Positions 7,162 through 16,060 are shown, numbered from the stretch's first letter. The stretch is 28,046 bases of DNA from an uncultured Prevotellaceae bacterium (GCA_945645715.1 CALZFJ010000001.1:1-28046), one strand, 5' to 3'. Made by a program: numbers and translations. Notes: a model not told the origin generated them from the letters alone.

Positions 7162-8430
7162 ATGATCGCCCTCGTAGATTGCAACAGCTTCTTCTGCTCG
7201 GTGGAAAAAGTGTTCCACCCCGGACTCAACGGCAAGCCGGTGTGCGTGCTGTCGAGCAACGACGGCTGCATCGTAGCGCTCACTCCCGAGGCTAAAGCCC
7301 TCGGGTTAAGCCGCGGAATGCCAGTCTTCAAGGTGCGCGACATCATCAATGCTCACAACGTACACATCTTCTCAGGAAATATGACCCTCTACGCCGCCAT
7401 GTCGCGACGCGTCACTGGCATTCTACGCAAAAGCATCGCCCACGTAGAAAACTACAGCATCGATGAGAGTTTCTGCTATCTCGATGGATACAACCGCATT
7501 GCTTCGCCCGAAAACTTCATGCGCGAGGTGGCGACACGAGTGCACCAATTCACCGACATTCCCGTGAGCGTAGGAATAGCACCATCGAAAACACTCGCAA
7601 AAATCGGCAGCAAATTCGCCAAAAAATATAAGGGCTACCGCTCCGTGTGCGTTATCGACACCGAAGCCAAGCGCCGCAAAGCACTCAGCTTGTCGAACCT
7701 CGACGACATCTGGGGCATCGGCCGCAGCACACGCGCCAAGCTCGCCTATCTCGGAGTGAACTCTCCGCTCGAATTTGCCGACAAACCCGAGGGCTGGGTG
7801 CGCACCCACTTCCATCTGCCCGGCATTCGCATGTGGCTGGAGCTAAACGGACACCCCTGCATCGACACTTCAGAGATTTTGCAGCGACAGACCATCTGCA
7901 CCAGCCGCAGCTTCGGCAATATGATTGGCGACATCAGCCACATGCGTGAATCGGTGGCGCACTTCGCCGCAAGCTGCGCCAACATTTTGCGCGGTCAAGG
8001 CTCTGTGGCAAGGCAAGTCACTGTGTTCATTCACAGCAACAGCTTCCGTGAAGACCTCAAGCAGCATGTGGGATTCGACACCATTCGGCTAAACGTCGCC
8101 ACTGCCGACACCATGGAGATTACTGCCGCTGCACTGAAAATCCTCGACAGCATATTCCATCAAGGAATTCTCTACAAAAAAGCCGGAGTGGAGCTGTCGG
8201 GAATCTCATCTGCCAACCCATGCCAGCTCCAGCTCTTCGACAGCGTGACAAACCGACGCGAACGAGCCTCGCTCATGAATACCATCGATGCTCTCAATCA
8301 CCGATATGGCATCAAAAGCCTTCATCTGGCAGCCGAGGGTGATGCCGCAAGCCCTTGGATGGTGAAGTGTGAGCATCGAAGCCGCAACTATCTCTCCGAC
8401 ATCAACGAAATCCTCACCGTGAAGATTTAA
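7162..8430 (+). CDS. umuC: UmuC, catalytic subunit of translesion DNA polymerase V (Y family)
   Basis: 422 residues from the ATG at 7162, which begins with the typical MIALVDCNSFFCS; the frame is open further upstream but that part overlaps umuD. Catalytic acidic residues are D6 in the first strand and D101-E102 in YSIDESF. The following VSVGIAPSKTLAKIGSKFAKK (near 136-156) is the Y-family palm signature. A helix-hairpin-helix region (LDDIWGIGRSTRAKLAYLG) and the little-finger domain follow. UmuC copies damaged templates as part of UmuD'2C with RecA. It is cotranscribed with umuD and followed by the independently promoted ssrA. It is intact, with the length expected for the family. Confidence 0.95.
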   Translation: MIALVDCNSFFCSVEKVFHPGLNGKPVCVLSSNDGCIVALTPEAKALGLSRGMPVFKVRDIINAHNVHIFSGNMTLYAAMSRRVTGILRKSIAHVENYSIDESFCYLDGYNRIASPENFMREVATRVHQFTDIPVSVGIAPSKTLAKIGSKFAKKYKGYRSVCVIDTEAKRRKALSLSNLDDIWGIGRSTRAKLAYLGVNSPLEFADKPEGWVRTHFHLPGIRMWLELNGHPCIDTSEILQRQTICTSRSFGNMIGDISHMRESVAHFAASCANILRGQGSVARQVTVFIHSNSFREDLKQHVGFDTIRLNVATADTMEITAAALKILDSIFHQGILYKKAGVELSGISSANPCQLQLFDSVTNRRERASLMNTIDALNHRYGIKSLHLAAEGDAASPWMVKCEHRSRNYLSDINEILTVKI

Positions 8431-8464
8431 TCATATTTAACTTTTACATCTCACACAAACGCCC

Positions 8465-8472
8465 TATCTTTG
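8465..8472 (+). promoter_or_regulatory. Candidate -7 box of ssrA
   Basis: TATCTTTG is a perfect TAnnTTTG match, 25 bp upstream of the mature tmRNA 5' end, so a short 5' trailer would be trimmed by RNase P. A TTTTA at 8442-8446 stands about 18 bp upstream as a weak -33. Confidence 0.55.
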
Positions 8473-8497
8473 CAATCCAATTCACACACAACAATAT

Positions 8498-8894
8498 GGG
8501 GGTGAATGGCTTTGACAGCGTGTAGAAGCGGTGTGTAAGCATGCAGAGCGATGATGGCTATGCTCTTTAATCTCAGACATCAAAAATTTAACTGGCGAAA
8601 ATAACTACGCTCTTGCTGCTTGATTGAAGTATAGTAGATCAGCTTAATCTCTGCCAAAGTGCGCAGAGACAAGACATCACCCGATTGCCCCGTTCCGAGA
8701 CGTTTCGATAAGGTGGTGCTAAGAAATTCGGAAATTGACCCGCATGCTCCTCGGTTGCGGGTTGAAATTTAGAGGATAAGTTTCAGGTTGGTAGTCGAGA
8801 TCCTGCCTGTTGCCGACAACCAAGTCACGACTAAGCATGTAGAAAGCCCATTGGTTCCGCGTTTGGACGAGGGTTCAAACCCCTCCACCTCCAC
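8498..8894 (+). ncRNA. ssrA: Transfer-messenger RNA (tmRNA)
   Basis: About 397 nt. The 5' end, GGGGGTGAATGGCTTTGACA, is the tmRNA start. The 3' end has a tRNA-like T arm with GGTTCAAACC and a closing strand CACCTCC at 8887-8893, which pairs with the 5' GGGGGTG, followed by discriminator A8894. The resume reading frame at 8594-8623 encodes GENNYALAA and a TGA stop, the Bacteroidetes proteolysis tag. The terminal CCA is not encoded (the genome has CAA) and must be added enzymatically. With SmpB, tmRNA rescues ribosomes stalled on broken mRNAs and tags the nascent chain for degradation. Confidence 0.97.
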
Positions 8895-8901
8895 AACAAT
8901 A

Positions 8902-8938
8902 AAAGGAAGGAAATCACCACGATTCCCTTCCTTTTTTA
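8902..8938 (+). terminator. Rho-independent terminator of ssrA
   Basis: AAAAGGAAGGAAATC (8902-8916) pairs with GATTCCCTTCCTTTT (8922-8936) with one mismatch and a 5-nt loop, followed by a T-run. The A/T symmetry means it could also stop the converging lptF/G transcript. Confidence 0.85.
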
Positions 8939-9006
8939 TATCTTCATGCTTAGCAACCTGAGAATCAGCGACTTAATTGCGACAACGGTGCGCCACAAGC
9001 GCCTCT

Positions 9007-10170
9007 TTATATCGAGGCCCGGCGGTATAGGTATATGGCAATAAAGGTGTAGATGAAATTCGGTATCCACATCGCCACAAATGGCGACGTATAGCCCGAC
9101 ACCGCAAACGACGACGTCACCGTAGAGAACAGAATGTAGGAGAAACTCAGCAGCAAGCCTATACCTATGTTAATTCCCATGCCACCCTTCACCTTGCGCG
9201 ACGAGAGCGACATGCCTATCACCGTGAGGATAAATGCCGCACCGGTCATGGCATAGCGTTTCTCAAGCTCTATCTCAAAGTTCTTGATATTTGCCACGCC
9301 ACGCTCCTTCTGGCGGTTGATATAGGTCTTCAGTTGCTCGTTGGTGAGCGTTTCTTGGTCGTTCTTCGAGATAAGGAAGTCGCGAGGCTCCATTTCAATG
9401 ATGGTATCCATCTGCGACCCGCGGCGTATCGACTCACGCAGCCCCTTGAAGTCACGTATCACATAATCCTTGATTGTCCACTTATAGAGTGTGTCGTAGG
9501 TAATCGACTGTGCAGTGAGGCGCGATTTCATCACCTTGTTCTCAAATTTTTCAAGCGAAAACTTATAGCCGTTTTTCGACACATTGTCGTAGCGCGACAT
9601 GTAGGCAATCACTCCCGGTGCCACCTGCAGCTGTATGTTAGTGCCATATTCCACCTTCTTGTTGCTCACCCACTTGTTGGTATATTCTATTCGCTTCACA
9701 TTGGCTGGCGGAATCACATAGGCTGCCAGCACGAACGAAAACGCCGCGATTATCGCTGCCGACACAAGATAAGGCACCATCAGTCGCCGGAAGCTGATTC
9801 CGCTCGACAGCATCGCGATAATCTCGGAGTTGTCGGCAAGTTTCGACGTGAAGAATATCACCGCAATAAAAGTGAACAGAGGGCTGAACTGATTGGCAAA
9901 GTACGGCAAGAAGTTCATGAAGTAGTCGAAAACCGTCTCCTTCAGCGGAGCCGAGAGCATTGCATCAAGCTTCTCGTTGATGTCAAACATCACCACAATG
10001 GCAAGAAGCAGCACGATTGAGAACACATACGACCCCAAGAACTTGCGTATGATGTAGAGGTCGAATGTCTTCACCAGCGGCTTACGCAGCTTCTTGGGCT
10101 GCACTGCCACATTCTCAGCGGTAGCGGCATTGCTATCGGCAGTATTCTTTTTCTTGAAGAATCTCATCAT
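9007..10170 (-). CDS. LptF/LptG-family permease (YjgP/YjgQ)
   Basis: 387 residues from the first of two adjacent ATG codons (10170 or 10167). A basic, low-complexity N-terminus precedes FDLYIIRKFLGSYVFSI, the family's first transmembrane helix. Two further helices follow, near residues 100-125 and 135-155. A large periplasmic beta-jellyroll-like domain spans about 160-300, and there are three C-terminal helices: the standard six-TM LptF/G layout. These proteins form the membrane part of LptB2FG, the ABC transporter that extracts LPS from the inner membrane for the Lpt bridge. It is the second gene of an operon, 23 bp after tgt. LptF and LptG cannot be told apart by eye. Confidence 0.88.
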   Translation of the reverse strand: MMRFFKKKNTADSNAATAENVAVQPKKLRKPLVKTFDLYIIRKFLGSYVFSIVLLLAIVVMFDINEKLDAMLSAPLKETVFDYFMNFLPYFANQFSPLFTFIAVIFFTSKLADNSEIIAMLSSGISFRRLMVPYLVSAAIIAAFSFVLAAYVIPPANVKRIEYTNKWVSNKKVEYGTNIQLQVAPGVIAYMSRYDNVSKNGYKFSLEKFENKVMKSRLTAQSITYDTLYKWTIKDYVIRDFKGLRESIRRGSQMDTIIEMEPRDFLISKNDQETLTNEQLKTYINRQKERGVANIKNFEIELEKRYAMTGAAFILTVIGMSLSSRKVKGGMGINIGIGLLLSFSYILFSTVTSSFAVSGYTSPFVAMWIPNFIYTFIAIYLYRRASI

Positions 10171-10193
10171 TCTCGTTCTTAAAGTGTACTTTA

Positions 10194-11324
10194 CTATAGG
10201 CGGCGCGTCACATTCACCACCATCTCATCTTTCCATGCCTTGAAGTCGCCTGCAATGATGTGCCGACGAGCCTCCTTCACAAGCCACAGATAGAAGGCAA
10301 GATTGTGTATGCTCGCAATCTGCATAGCAAGCAGTTCCTGGCTCACAAAGAGGTGGCGCAAATAAGCCTTGCTATACACATGGTCCACCATCGACGGTCC
10401 ATCTTCCTGAATCGGAGAGAAATCATCAGCCCACTTCTTGTTACGCATGTTCATTATGCCGTGGCGAGTGAAAAGCATACCGTTGCGGCCGTTGCGCGTA
10501 GGCATCACGCAATCCATCATATCCACACCACGCTCAATGGCTTCAAGAATATTTGCAGGCGTACCCACGCCCATCAAGTATCGGGGTTTGTCGGTAGGTA
10601 GTATCTCATTCACCACCTCAATCATCTCATACATCTTCTCAGCCGGCTCGCCCACCGCAAGTCCGCCAATAGCATTGCCATCGGCACCAAGCGATGCCAC
10701 AAACTCCGCCGACTGGCGGCGAAGGTCGGGATAAACACACCCCTGAACAATCGGGAAATAAGCCTGTGAGTAGCCATACAGCCCCTCAGTCTCCTTGTAG
10801 CGCTTCCAGCCACGCTCAAGCCATCGATGCGTCAGCGCGAGCGACTTGCGAGCATACTCATAGTCGCTTTTCCCCGACGGACACTCGTCAAGTGCCATCA
10901 TTATGTCACTGCCAATGATGCGCTGAATATCCACCACACCCTCAGGTGTAAACAGGTGCTTAGAGCCATCGATATGGCTACGGAAGTAGGCACCCTCCTC
11001 CTTCAGTTTGCGGTTAGCCGACAGCGAAAACACCTGGAAACCGCCACTATCTGTGAGAATCGGGCGTTTCCAGCCATTGAACTTATGCAATCCACCGGCT
11101 TTCCCGATAATTTCCATACCGGGACGCAGATATAGGTGATATGTGTTACCCAAGATGATTTGGGCCTTTATGTCGTCTTCAAGCTCATGAAAATGCACAC
11201 CCTTCACTGAGCCTACAGTGCCCACAGGCATGAAAATCGGAGTCTCGATTTCGCCGTGAGCAGTAGTAATCAGTCCGGCACGTGCATTGCACGCCTTGTC
11301 AGTAGCTAATAGCTTGTAATCCAT
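10194..11324 (-). CDS. tgt: tRNA-guanine transglycosylase (queuine tRNA-ribosyltransferase) lacking the zinc cysteines
   Basis: 376 residues, normal length. The enzyme swaps guanine-34 for a queuosine precursor in Asn, Asp, His and Tyr tRNAs. Visible are ILTDSGGFQVFSL with the general acid/base D92, the QGCVYPDLR and GGLAVGEP substrate loops, and nucleophile D271 in DCVMPTRNGRNG. Odd feature: the CxCxxC zinc site (C302, C304, C307 in E. coli) is absent. The aligned stretch near residue 305-315 reads PIQEDGPSMVDH, with no cysteine, while the His ligand (H340 in SIHNLAFY) remains. The catalytic residues are intact, so activity is still likely. It is the first gene of the tgt-lptF/G operon. Confidence 0.95.
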   Translation of the reverse strand: MDYKLLATDKACNARAGLITTAHGEIETPIFMPVGTVGSVKGVHFHELEDDIKAQIILGNTYHLYLRPGMEIIGKAGGLHKFNGWKRPILTDSGGFQVFSLSANRKLKEEGAYFRSHIDGSKHLFTPEGVVDIQRIIGSDIMMALDECPSGKSDYEYARKSLALTHRWLERGWKRYKETEGLYGYSQAYFPIVQGCVYPDLRRQSAEFVASLGADGNAIGGLAVGEPAEKMYEMIEVVNEILPTDKPRYLMGVGTPANILEAIERGVDMMDCVMPTRNGRNGMLFTRHGIMNMRNKKWADDFSPIQEDGPSMVDHVYSKAYLRHLFVSQELLAMQIASIHNLAFYLWLVKEARRHIIAGDFKAWKDEMVVNVTRRL

Positions 11325-11355
11325 CGAATGTCGCTTTCTAAGAATATATTTCTTG

Positions 11356-11363
11356 CAAAGTTA
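11356..11363 (-). promoter_or_regulatory. Candidate -7 box of the tgt operon
   Basis: The minus strand reads TAACTTTG, a perfect -7 box, 31 bp upstream of the tgt ATG. No clear -33 match is seen. Confidence 0.5.
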
Positions 11364-11386
11364 CATAAAATCTCGCAGATTATATG

Positions 11387-11394
11387 TAAATTTG
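11387..11394 (+). promoter_or_regulatory. Candidate -7 box of the esterase gene
   Basis: TAAATTTG matches TAnnTTTG, 22 bp before the ATG at 11417, in the divergent gap shared with tgt. Confidence 0.45.
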
Positions 11395-11416
11395 CCCTCA
11401 TATAAAACAACAATTT

Positions 11417-12289
11417 ATGAAAACTTTTTTCCTACACCTTGCTATCGCGCTGGGAATGGCTTCTTTTTGCGCCACTTCACTCTCAGCTCAGAATGTGATT
11501 GATGATTCGGTGAAGATTGATGGCGCAATGCGTCACTTCAAGATGATTATGCCCGAAGGGCTGTCGGCCGGTGCGCCTCTTGTGATGGTATGCCACGGCT
11601 ATGGCAATCCCGGAAAAGCGAAAACTTGGATGAACCGCTCGGCTGTGAAGCACCGGTTTGCGGTGTGCGTTGCTCAAGGGCTGAAAGACTCTAAGGGAAA
11701 ACACAGCTGGAACGTGGGCTATCCCTCACAGTTGGGGTGGAAGGTCGATGACGTCAGTGCAGTGTGCAAACTCGCAAAGCATGTACAGAAGAAATATAGC
11801 CTCAGTGCCGACAACACATTCCTCACCGGAATGTCGAATGGCGGTGACCTTTGCTATCTCATGGCTCACTCAAAGCAAACCACATTCAAGGCTTTTGCGT
11901 CGCTTGCCGGCCAGCTGATGTATCCTTTCTATGAGAACATGAAGATAGAGCACCCCGTGCCATTCCTCGAAATCCACGGAACTGCCGATGTGCTTTCGCG
12001 CTGGACGGGCGATATGAAAAACGCAGACGGCTGGGGTATCTACGTCCCCGTACCTATTGCAGCCTCAAAAATCATCAGTGCCAACCACTGCACCGAAATA
12101 AAACTCGACACAATGGCTGTTGCCAACGCAGAGCTTAACAGCCGCGTAATAAAAATGAAATTCAGCAACCCCGACAACAAAACCGACATGTGGCTCTACA
12201 AAGTGGAAAACGCACCACACTGCTGGTTTGAAAAATACATGAACACCGGCGAAGAGGTCTGGTCGTTCTTCTCCCGCTACCTCCACTAA
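11417..12289 (+). CDS. Secreted alpha/beta-hydrolase, LpqC/feruloyl-esterase/PHB-depolymerase-like
   Basis: 290 residues. Residues 1-24 are a Sec signal peptide (cleavage near SLSAQ), so it acts in the periplasm or outside; no lipobox. The catalytic triad of the polyhydroxybutyrate-depolymerase/feruloyl-esterase-like group is visible: nucleophile S140 in GMSNGG, D191 in IHGTADVLSRW, and H268 in NAPHCWF. An oxyanion HG motif lies at 60-61 (VCHGYG). Relatives cleave acetyl or hydroxycinnamoyl esters from plant polysaccharides or other esters. No polysaccharide-utilisation genes (susC/D) are adjacent, so the substrate is open. It appears monocistronic, with its own -7 box and a strong terminator downstream. 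Confidence 0.85.
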   Translation: MKTFFLHLAIALGMASFCATSLSAQNVIDDSVKIDGAMRHFKMIMPEGLSAGAPLVMVCHGYGNPGKAKTWMNRSAVKHRFAVCVAQGLKDSKGKHSWNVGYPSQLGWKVDDVSAVCKLAKHVQKKYSLSADNTFLTGMSNGGDLCYLMAHSKQTTFKAFASLAGQLMYPFYENMKIEHPVPFLEIHGTADVLSRWTGDMKNADGWGIYVPVPIAASKIISANHCTEIKLDTMAVANAELNSRVIKMKFSNPDNKTDMWLYKVENAPHCWFEKYMNTGEEVWSFFSRYLH

Positions 12290-12323
12290 AAAAGTAAACT
12301 CAAAAACTTTTCCAAAAACCTAA

Positions 12324-12366
12324 AAAAATAGGGTGCGCCACATTGATTGCGACGCACCCTATTTTT
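12324..12366. terminator. Strong bidirectional terminator between the esterase and transketolase genes
   Basis: A 14-bp perfect stem (12324-12337 with 12353-12366) has a GC-rich core GGGTGCG/CGCACCC. It is flanked by an A-run on the left and a T-run on the right, so it works as an intrinsic terminator in both directions for the two convergent genes. A small 6-bp hairpin (CGGGCA/TGCCCG, 12407-12422) lies nearer the transketolase stop. Confidence 0.9.
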
Positions 12367-12454
12367 ATATTCTTTTCTTACTCTGTAACTCGCGCCGGGT
12401 GCAATGCGGGCATTATTGCCCGAATACATTCACCTCAGCGGCAATATGCGATGT

Positions 12455-14485
12455 TTACTTGCCGATGAATTTCTTCACTTCGGCGGCGATGTTCGGAGCG
12501 TTGTAGCCGAATTTCTCATCAAGCACAGTGTAGGGGGCTGATGCTCCGAAGTGGTCGAGTCCGTAAACCTTGCCGTTTACGCCTACCACGGTGAAGAGCA
12601 CTGATGGAAGTCCGGCTGTGAGTCCGAAGATCGGCTTGTCGGCAGGAATTACCGATTTGCGATATTCCGCGCTCTGACGCTTGAAGAGTCCGATCGATGG
12701 CATCGAAACGATGCGACACTTGATGCCCTCCTCCTTCAGCAACTGCGATGCACCATAAAGCGTGCCTACTTCCGAGCCGTTACCAACAAGTACCACATCG
12801 GGGTTCTCGTCATCGAGCACCACATAGCCACCCTTCTCCATCTGGAGAGCTTCGGTGTAGCGGTCGCCGTTCATTGCAGGAATGTCGGTCACATTCTGGC
12901 GCGAGAGAATCAAGCCGGTTGGCGAGGTAGTGTTTTCCATCGCCATCTTCCATGCCACGGTAGTTTCGGCTGCGTCGGCGGGACGTAGCACAAGCATACT
13001 GTTCTGTCCGTTCTTGTTCTGGATTTCCTCAAGCAGACGAATCTGTGCTTCCTGCTCAACAGGCTCGTGTGTAGGTCCGTCCTCTCCCACGCGGAATGCG
13101 TCGTGCGTCCAGACGAACTTCACCGGCAAGCACATCAGTGCCGACATACGGATTACCGGCTTCATATAGTCGGAGAACACGAAGAATGTGCCGCAAGCCG
13201 CTTCCATTGCGCCATGGAGCACGATGCCATTCATAATAGCAGCCATCGTAAGCTCTGAAACTCCGGCGTGCAGGAATGCACCCTTGAAGTCGCGCGGAGC
13301 TAATGCACCGGTCTTCTTGAGGAACGCGTCGGTCTTGTCGCTGTTGGCAAGGTCGGCCGATGATACTATCATATTGCCCACTTTCTCTCCCAGCACCGAG
13401 AGTACGTCGGCTGAGTAGTTGCGTGTAGGCTGGTTTGCCTTGTGCGGAATTGCCGCATAGTCGATTGCCGGCACTTCTCCGTCGATGTAGCTCTTGAGCT
13501 GTGCCCACTTCTCGGGATTCTGCTTCTTCCACTCATCTTGTGCAGTCTTGCGCTCGGCTACTATCTTGCGAAGCTCCTCGTTGCGGCGGGCATAAAGTTC
13601 CTTCACGTCGTCCCACACAATCCAAGGATTCTCGGCGTTACCGCCAAGGTTCTCAATGGTCTTTTCGTAGCTGGCACCCGACTTGCTGAGCGGACAGCCG
13701 TGAGTGCTGCACTTGCCCTCGAAGTTCTCACCGTCAGCAGTCACGCAACCCTTGCCCATAATGGTCTTGCCGATGATGAGCGTGGGGCGCTTCTTCTCGG
13801 CGTGCGCCGAGTCGATTGCTGCGCAGATTGCAGCAGGGTCAGTGCCGTCGATCATCATCACCTTCCAGTTCCATGCGCGGTACTTTGTGGCAGTATCCTC
13901 AAGCGACACCTCGTTGCAGTCGGTCGAGAGCTGCACGTCGTTGCTGTCGTAGAACATGATGAGGTTGTTCAATCCCAAGAAGCCGGCAATACGTCCTGCA
14001 CCTTGCGAAATCTCCTCCTGGATGCCGCCGTCGGAGATAAAGGCATAGGTCTTGTGCGACCACACCTCACCAAAACGCTCGGCAAGGAAACGCTCGGCTA
14101 TTGCCGCTCCCACGCCAAACACATGGCCTTGGCCAAGCGGACCCGAAGTGTTCTCGATGCCACGCATCACGTCGCGCTCAGGGTGACCGGGAGTCACGCT
14201 GCCCCACTGGCGGAAATCCTTTAGCTCGTCGATAGTGTACTTGCCCGTAAGCGCAAGCACCGAATAGAGCATCGGCGACATGTGGCCCGGGTCGAGGAAG
14301 AAGCGATCGCGCGAAATCCACATCGGGTCATCGGGATCGGTAATCAGATATTTTGAATAAAGCACATTCACGAAGTCAGCTCCACCCATCGAGCCTCCGG
14401 GGTGACCCGACTTTGCTTTCTCCACCATTGCGGCAGTAAGAATTCTGACGTTGTCAGCAGCCTTATCAAAAATACTCTTTTGCAT
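12455..14485 (-). CDS. tkt: Transketolase
   Basis: About 676 residues from the ATG at 14485 (MQKSIFDKAADNVRI). An in-frame ATG at 14509 would add the unlikely MLNKIIII. This is a full-length single-chain transketolase. Substrate and TPP residues are visible in KSGHPGGSMGGADF, LDPGHMSP, TPGHPERD and GPLGQG. The TPP/Mg motif reads SDGGIQEE, with Ser in place of the first Gly of the usual GDG. The pyrimidine-domain signature GEDGPTHEPVEQ is complete. It moves two-carbon ketol units between sugar phosphates in the cytoplasmic pentose phosphate pathway and, with prs nearby, supplies the ribose-5-phosphate branch. It seems monocistronic, with its own promoter (14524-14555). Confidence 0.95.
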   Translation of the reverse strand: MQKSIFDKAADNVRILTAAMVEKAKSGHPGGSMGGADFVNVLYSKYLITDPDDPMWISRDRFFLDPGHMSPMLYSVLALTGKYTIDELKDFRQWGSVTPGHPERDVMRGIENTSGPLGQGHVFGVGAAIAERFLAERFGEVWSHKTYAFISDGGIQEEISQGAGRIAGFLGLNNLIMFYDSNDVQLSTDCNEVSLEDTATKYRAWNWKVMMIDGTDPAAICAAIDSAHAEKKRPTLIIGKTIMGKGCVTADGENFEGKCSTHGCPLSKSGASYEKTIENLGGNAENPWIVWDDVKELYARRNEELRKIVAERKTAQDEWKKQNPEKWAQLKSYIDGEVPAIDYAAIPHKANQPTRNYSADVLSVLGEKVGNMIVSSADLANSDKTDAFLKKTGALAPRDFKGAFLHAGVSELTMAAIMNGIVLHGAMEAACGTFFVFSDYMKPVIRMSALMCLPVKFVWTHDAFRVGEDGPTHEPVEQEAQIRLLEEIQNKNGQNSMLVLRPADAAETTVAWKMAMENTTSPTGLILSRQNVTDIPAMNGDRYTEALQMEKGGYVVLDDENPDVVLVGNGSEVGTLYGASQLLKEEGIKCRIVSMPSIGLFKRQSAEYRKSVIPADKPIFGLTAGLPSVLFTVVGVNGKVYGLDHFGASAPYTVLDEKFGYNAPNIAAEVKKFIGK

Positions 14486-14523
14486 AATTATGATTATTTT
14501 ATTCAACAAATCGATTTATTCCA

Positions 14524-14555
14524 CGAAGATAGTGCAAAATTTCGGTTTTCACAAA
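14524..14555 (-). promoter_or_regulatory. Promoter of the transketolase gene
   Basis: On the minus strand, TTTG (14555-14552) is the -33 box and TATCTTCG (14531-14524) the -7 box, one base off TAnnTTTG, with a 20-bp spacer. The spacing fits the Bacteroidetes primary sigma factor well and places the start about 30 nt before the ATG at 14485. Confidence 0.5.
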
Positions 14556-14624
14556 TCTATCGGAAATTTTCACCCATAATCACGGTTCATTCTTATAAAA
14601 TCACATGACTTTCATCTATCAAAG

Positions 14625-14661
14625 CACAATGCCCCGGCACTCTCGGTGCAGGGGCATTGTG
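14625..14661. terminator. Hairpin between the MFS and transketolase genes
   Basis: CACAATGCCCC (14625-14635) pairs perfectly with 14651-14661, enclosing a second GCAC/GTGC hairpin (14637-14649). It lies about 40 bp past the MFS stop on the minus strand. The T-tract on that side is short, so termination may be incomplete. Confidence 0.65.
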
Positions 14662-14702
14662 TATTCTTATCTATTACCCGGCTAAATGCCGTGCATTTTC
14701 AT

Positions 14703-15953
14703 TCACTTCTTTGCAGGCTTAGATCCTATGAATGCGTAGAACATGATGTATGCTGCGCAAAGCAACGGAATGAAGTAGCTGGTGAGGTAGCTGCCGGTGA
14801 GATCGACAACGTAGGCCTGGATTGCTACCATCACTGCGCAACCAAATACCATGGTCATGAAGATACCCGATGCAGCTGCTGTGTATTTGCCAAGTCCTTC
14901 AACTGCCATGTTGAAGATACCTCCCCACATCACCGAAGTGCAAAGTCCCACAAGAATGAATGCAGCTACTCCTACAGGAACTTCCACCCAAATCATGCTC
15001 AAGTTTGCCCAATCCACGCCGGGAACATTCACTTTCAAAGTGTCGGGAGCAAACATTCCGAAGGCGATGAGTGCGATTGCTACGGCGGCTGTTGTTCCAA
15101 CCATTGCACGGCTCGATACCTTACCACCGATTGCTCCACCTACCGAACGACCGATGAACATTGCAAACCAGTAAACTGCAGCGATAAGTGTTGCCACACC
15201 GGCTGCAACTCCTGCATCTTGTGTAAGATACTTAATCATATAAGTAGGAGTACCAACCTCAACCGACATATAGAGGAAGATGGCAAGTGCTCCAAGTGCG
15301 AAATGACGATGCTTCAATGCACCTGTGATAAGCTCTGCCTTCACCGGCTCCTGCTTAGGCTCTTCCACCTTAGTGAAGAGAAGCACCACAAATGCAGCTG
15401 CAAAGATTGCAAGTGCAATATACATTGCCGGAGCAGCATCTACGATAGCAGTTTCCTTTGTAACCTCACCGATGAGAGCACCAAGAATGATATATACAGC
15501 TACTGCAGCTGCGCTATTGAATGCGCCACCAATCTGGATAAGCTGGTTTCCGCTGTTACCGCCACCACCAAGCACATTGAGGAGCGGATTAACTACGGTG
15601 TTGAGCATACACATGCAGAATCCGCTGATGAATGCACCTGCAAGATAAATCCACATGCTTTCCATTGTTCCCGAAAGCAGCTCAAGCACCATTCCTATAA
15701 TTCCCACGATGAGTGCAAGCAAAGCTGTCTTCTTATAGCCGAACTTCACGATAAGCATACCCGATGGGATTCCCATCACAAGATAAGCCACAAAGTTGGC
15801 ATAGTTACCGATTTGTGATTGAAGCTCCGAAGCTCCGAATTGGTTTTGTACGATCACTGCCATCGGTGAGCAAAGGTTGGTCACGAAGGCAATCATAGCG
15901 AATAGGGCAATCATCATGATTATCGCTGCCCACTGTTTCGATTTTTGTGCCAT
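14703..15953 (-). CDS. MFS sugar permease of the FucP/GluP type
   Basis: 416 residues, strongly hydrophobic, about 12 transmembrane helices. A central cytoplasmic loop (FTKVEEPKQEPVKAEL) separates the two six-helix halves near residue 205. Features typical of the FucP family are the N-terminal NLCSPMAVIVQNQFGAS region, the GIPSGMLIVKFGYKK loop, and the glycine-rich NPLLNVLGGGGNSGNQLIQIGGAFNS segment. Members are proton symporters for fucose, glucose/galactose or N-acetylglucosamine. The exact sugar is not decided, and no sugar kinase or regulator lies beside it. It is transcribed from the AT-rich gap at 15954-16229, where no convincing promoter was found. Confidence 0.85.
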   Translation of the reverse strand: MAQKSKQWAAIIMMIALFAMIAFVTNLCSPMAVIVQNQFGASELQSQIGNYANFVAYLVMGIPSGMLIVKFGYKKTALLALIVGIIGMVLELLSGTMESMWIYLAGAFISGFCMCMLNTVVNPLLNVLGGGGNSGNQLIQIGGAFNSAAAVAVYIILGALIGEVTKETAIVDAAPAMYIALAIFAAAFVVLLFTKVEEPKQEPVKAELITGALKHRHFALGALAIFLYMSVEVGTPTYMIKYLTQDAGVAAGVATLIAAVYWFAMFIGRSVGGAIGGKVSSRAMVGTTAAVAIALIAFGMFAPDTLKVNVPGVDWANLSMIWVEVPVGVAAFILVGLCTSVMWGGIFNMAVEGLGKYTAAASGIFMTMVFGCAVMVAIQAYVVDLTGSYLTSYFIPLLCAAYIMFYAFIGSKPAKK

Positions 15954-16013
15954 TAGTTTAAATTTTAGTTATAGTTTTGATATTTAGTTAATTTGTTTTC
16001 TATCAAAAATCCC

Positions 16014-16060
16014 TTTTGATGACAAACCGGCATTTCGTTCTCTTAGTGTCATCATCAAAA
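16014..16060 (-). terminator. Inverted repeat between the NSS operon and the MFS gene; weak terminator or operator
   Basis: TTTTGATGA (16014-16022) pairs with TCATCAAAA (16052-16060), with a 29-nt loop. On the minus strand it is followed by GGGATTTTTGATAG, so it could end the NSS operon. It is also positioned 60-105 bp before the MFS ATG, where a regulator could bind. The long loop makes either role uncertain. Confidence 0.35.

Noticed and set aside
9334..10020. 228-codon plus-strand open frame inside the LptF/G gene
   Set aside because: His/Arg-rich antisense shadow without start signals or family motifs.
13442..14224. 260-codon plus-strand open frame inside transketolase
   Set aside because: Antisense shadow of a well-supported enzyme.
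14486..14509. Upstream ATG of transketolase
   Set aside because: It would add MLNKIIII, atypical for the family; the ATG at 14485 gives the usual N-terminus and fits the predicted promoter.
14646..15818. 390-codon plus-strand open frame, Cys/His-rich, opposite the MFS permease
   Set aside because: It is the antisense shadow of a hydrophobic membrane protein; the high Cys/His/Ser content comes from the codons of the opposite strand and no family motif is visible.
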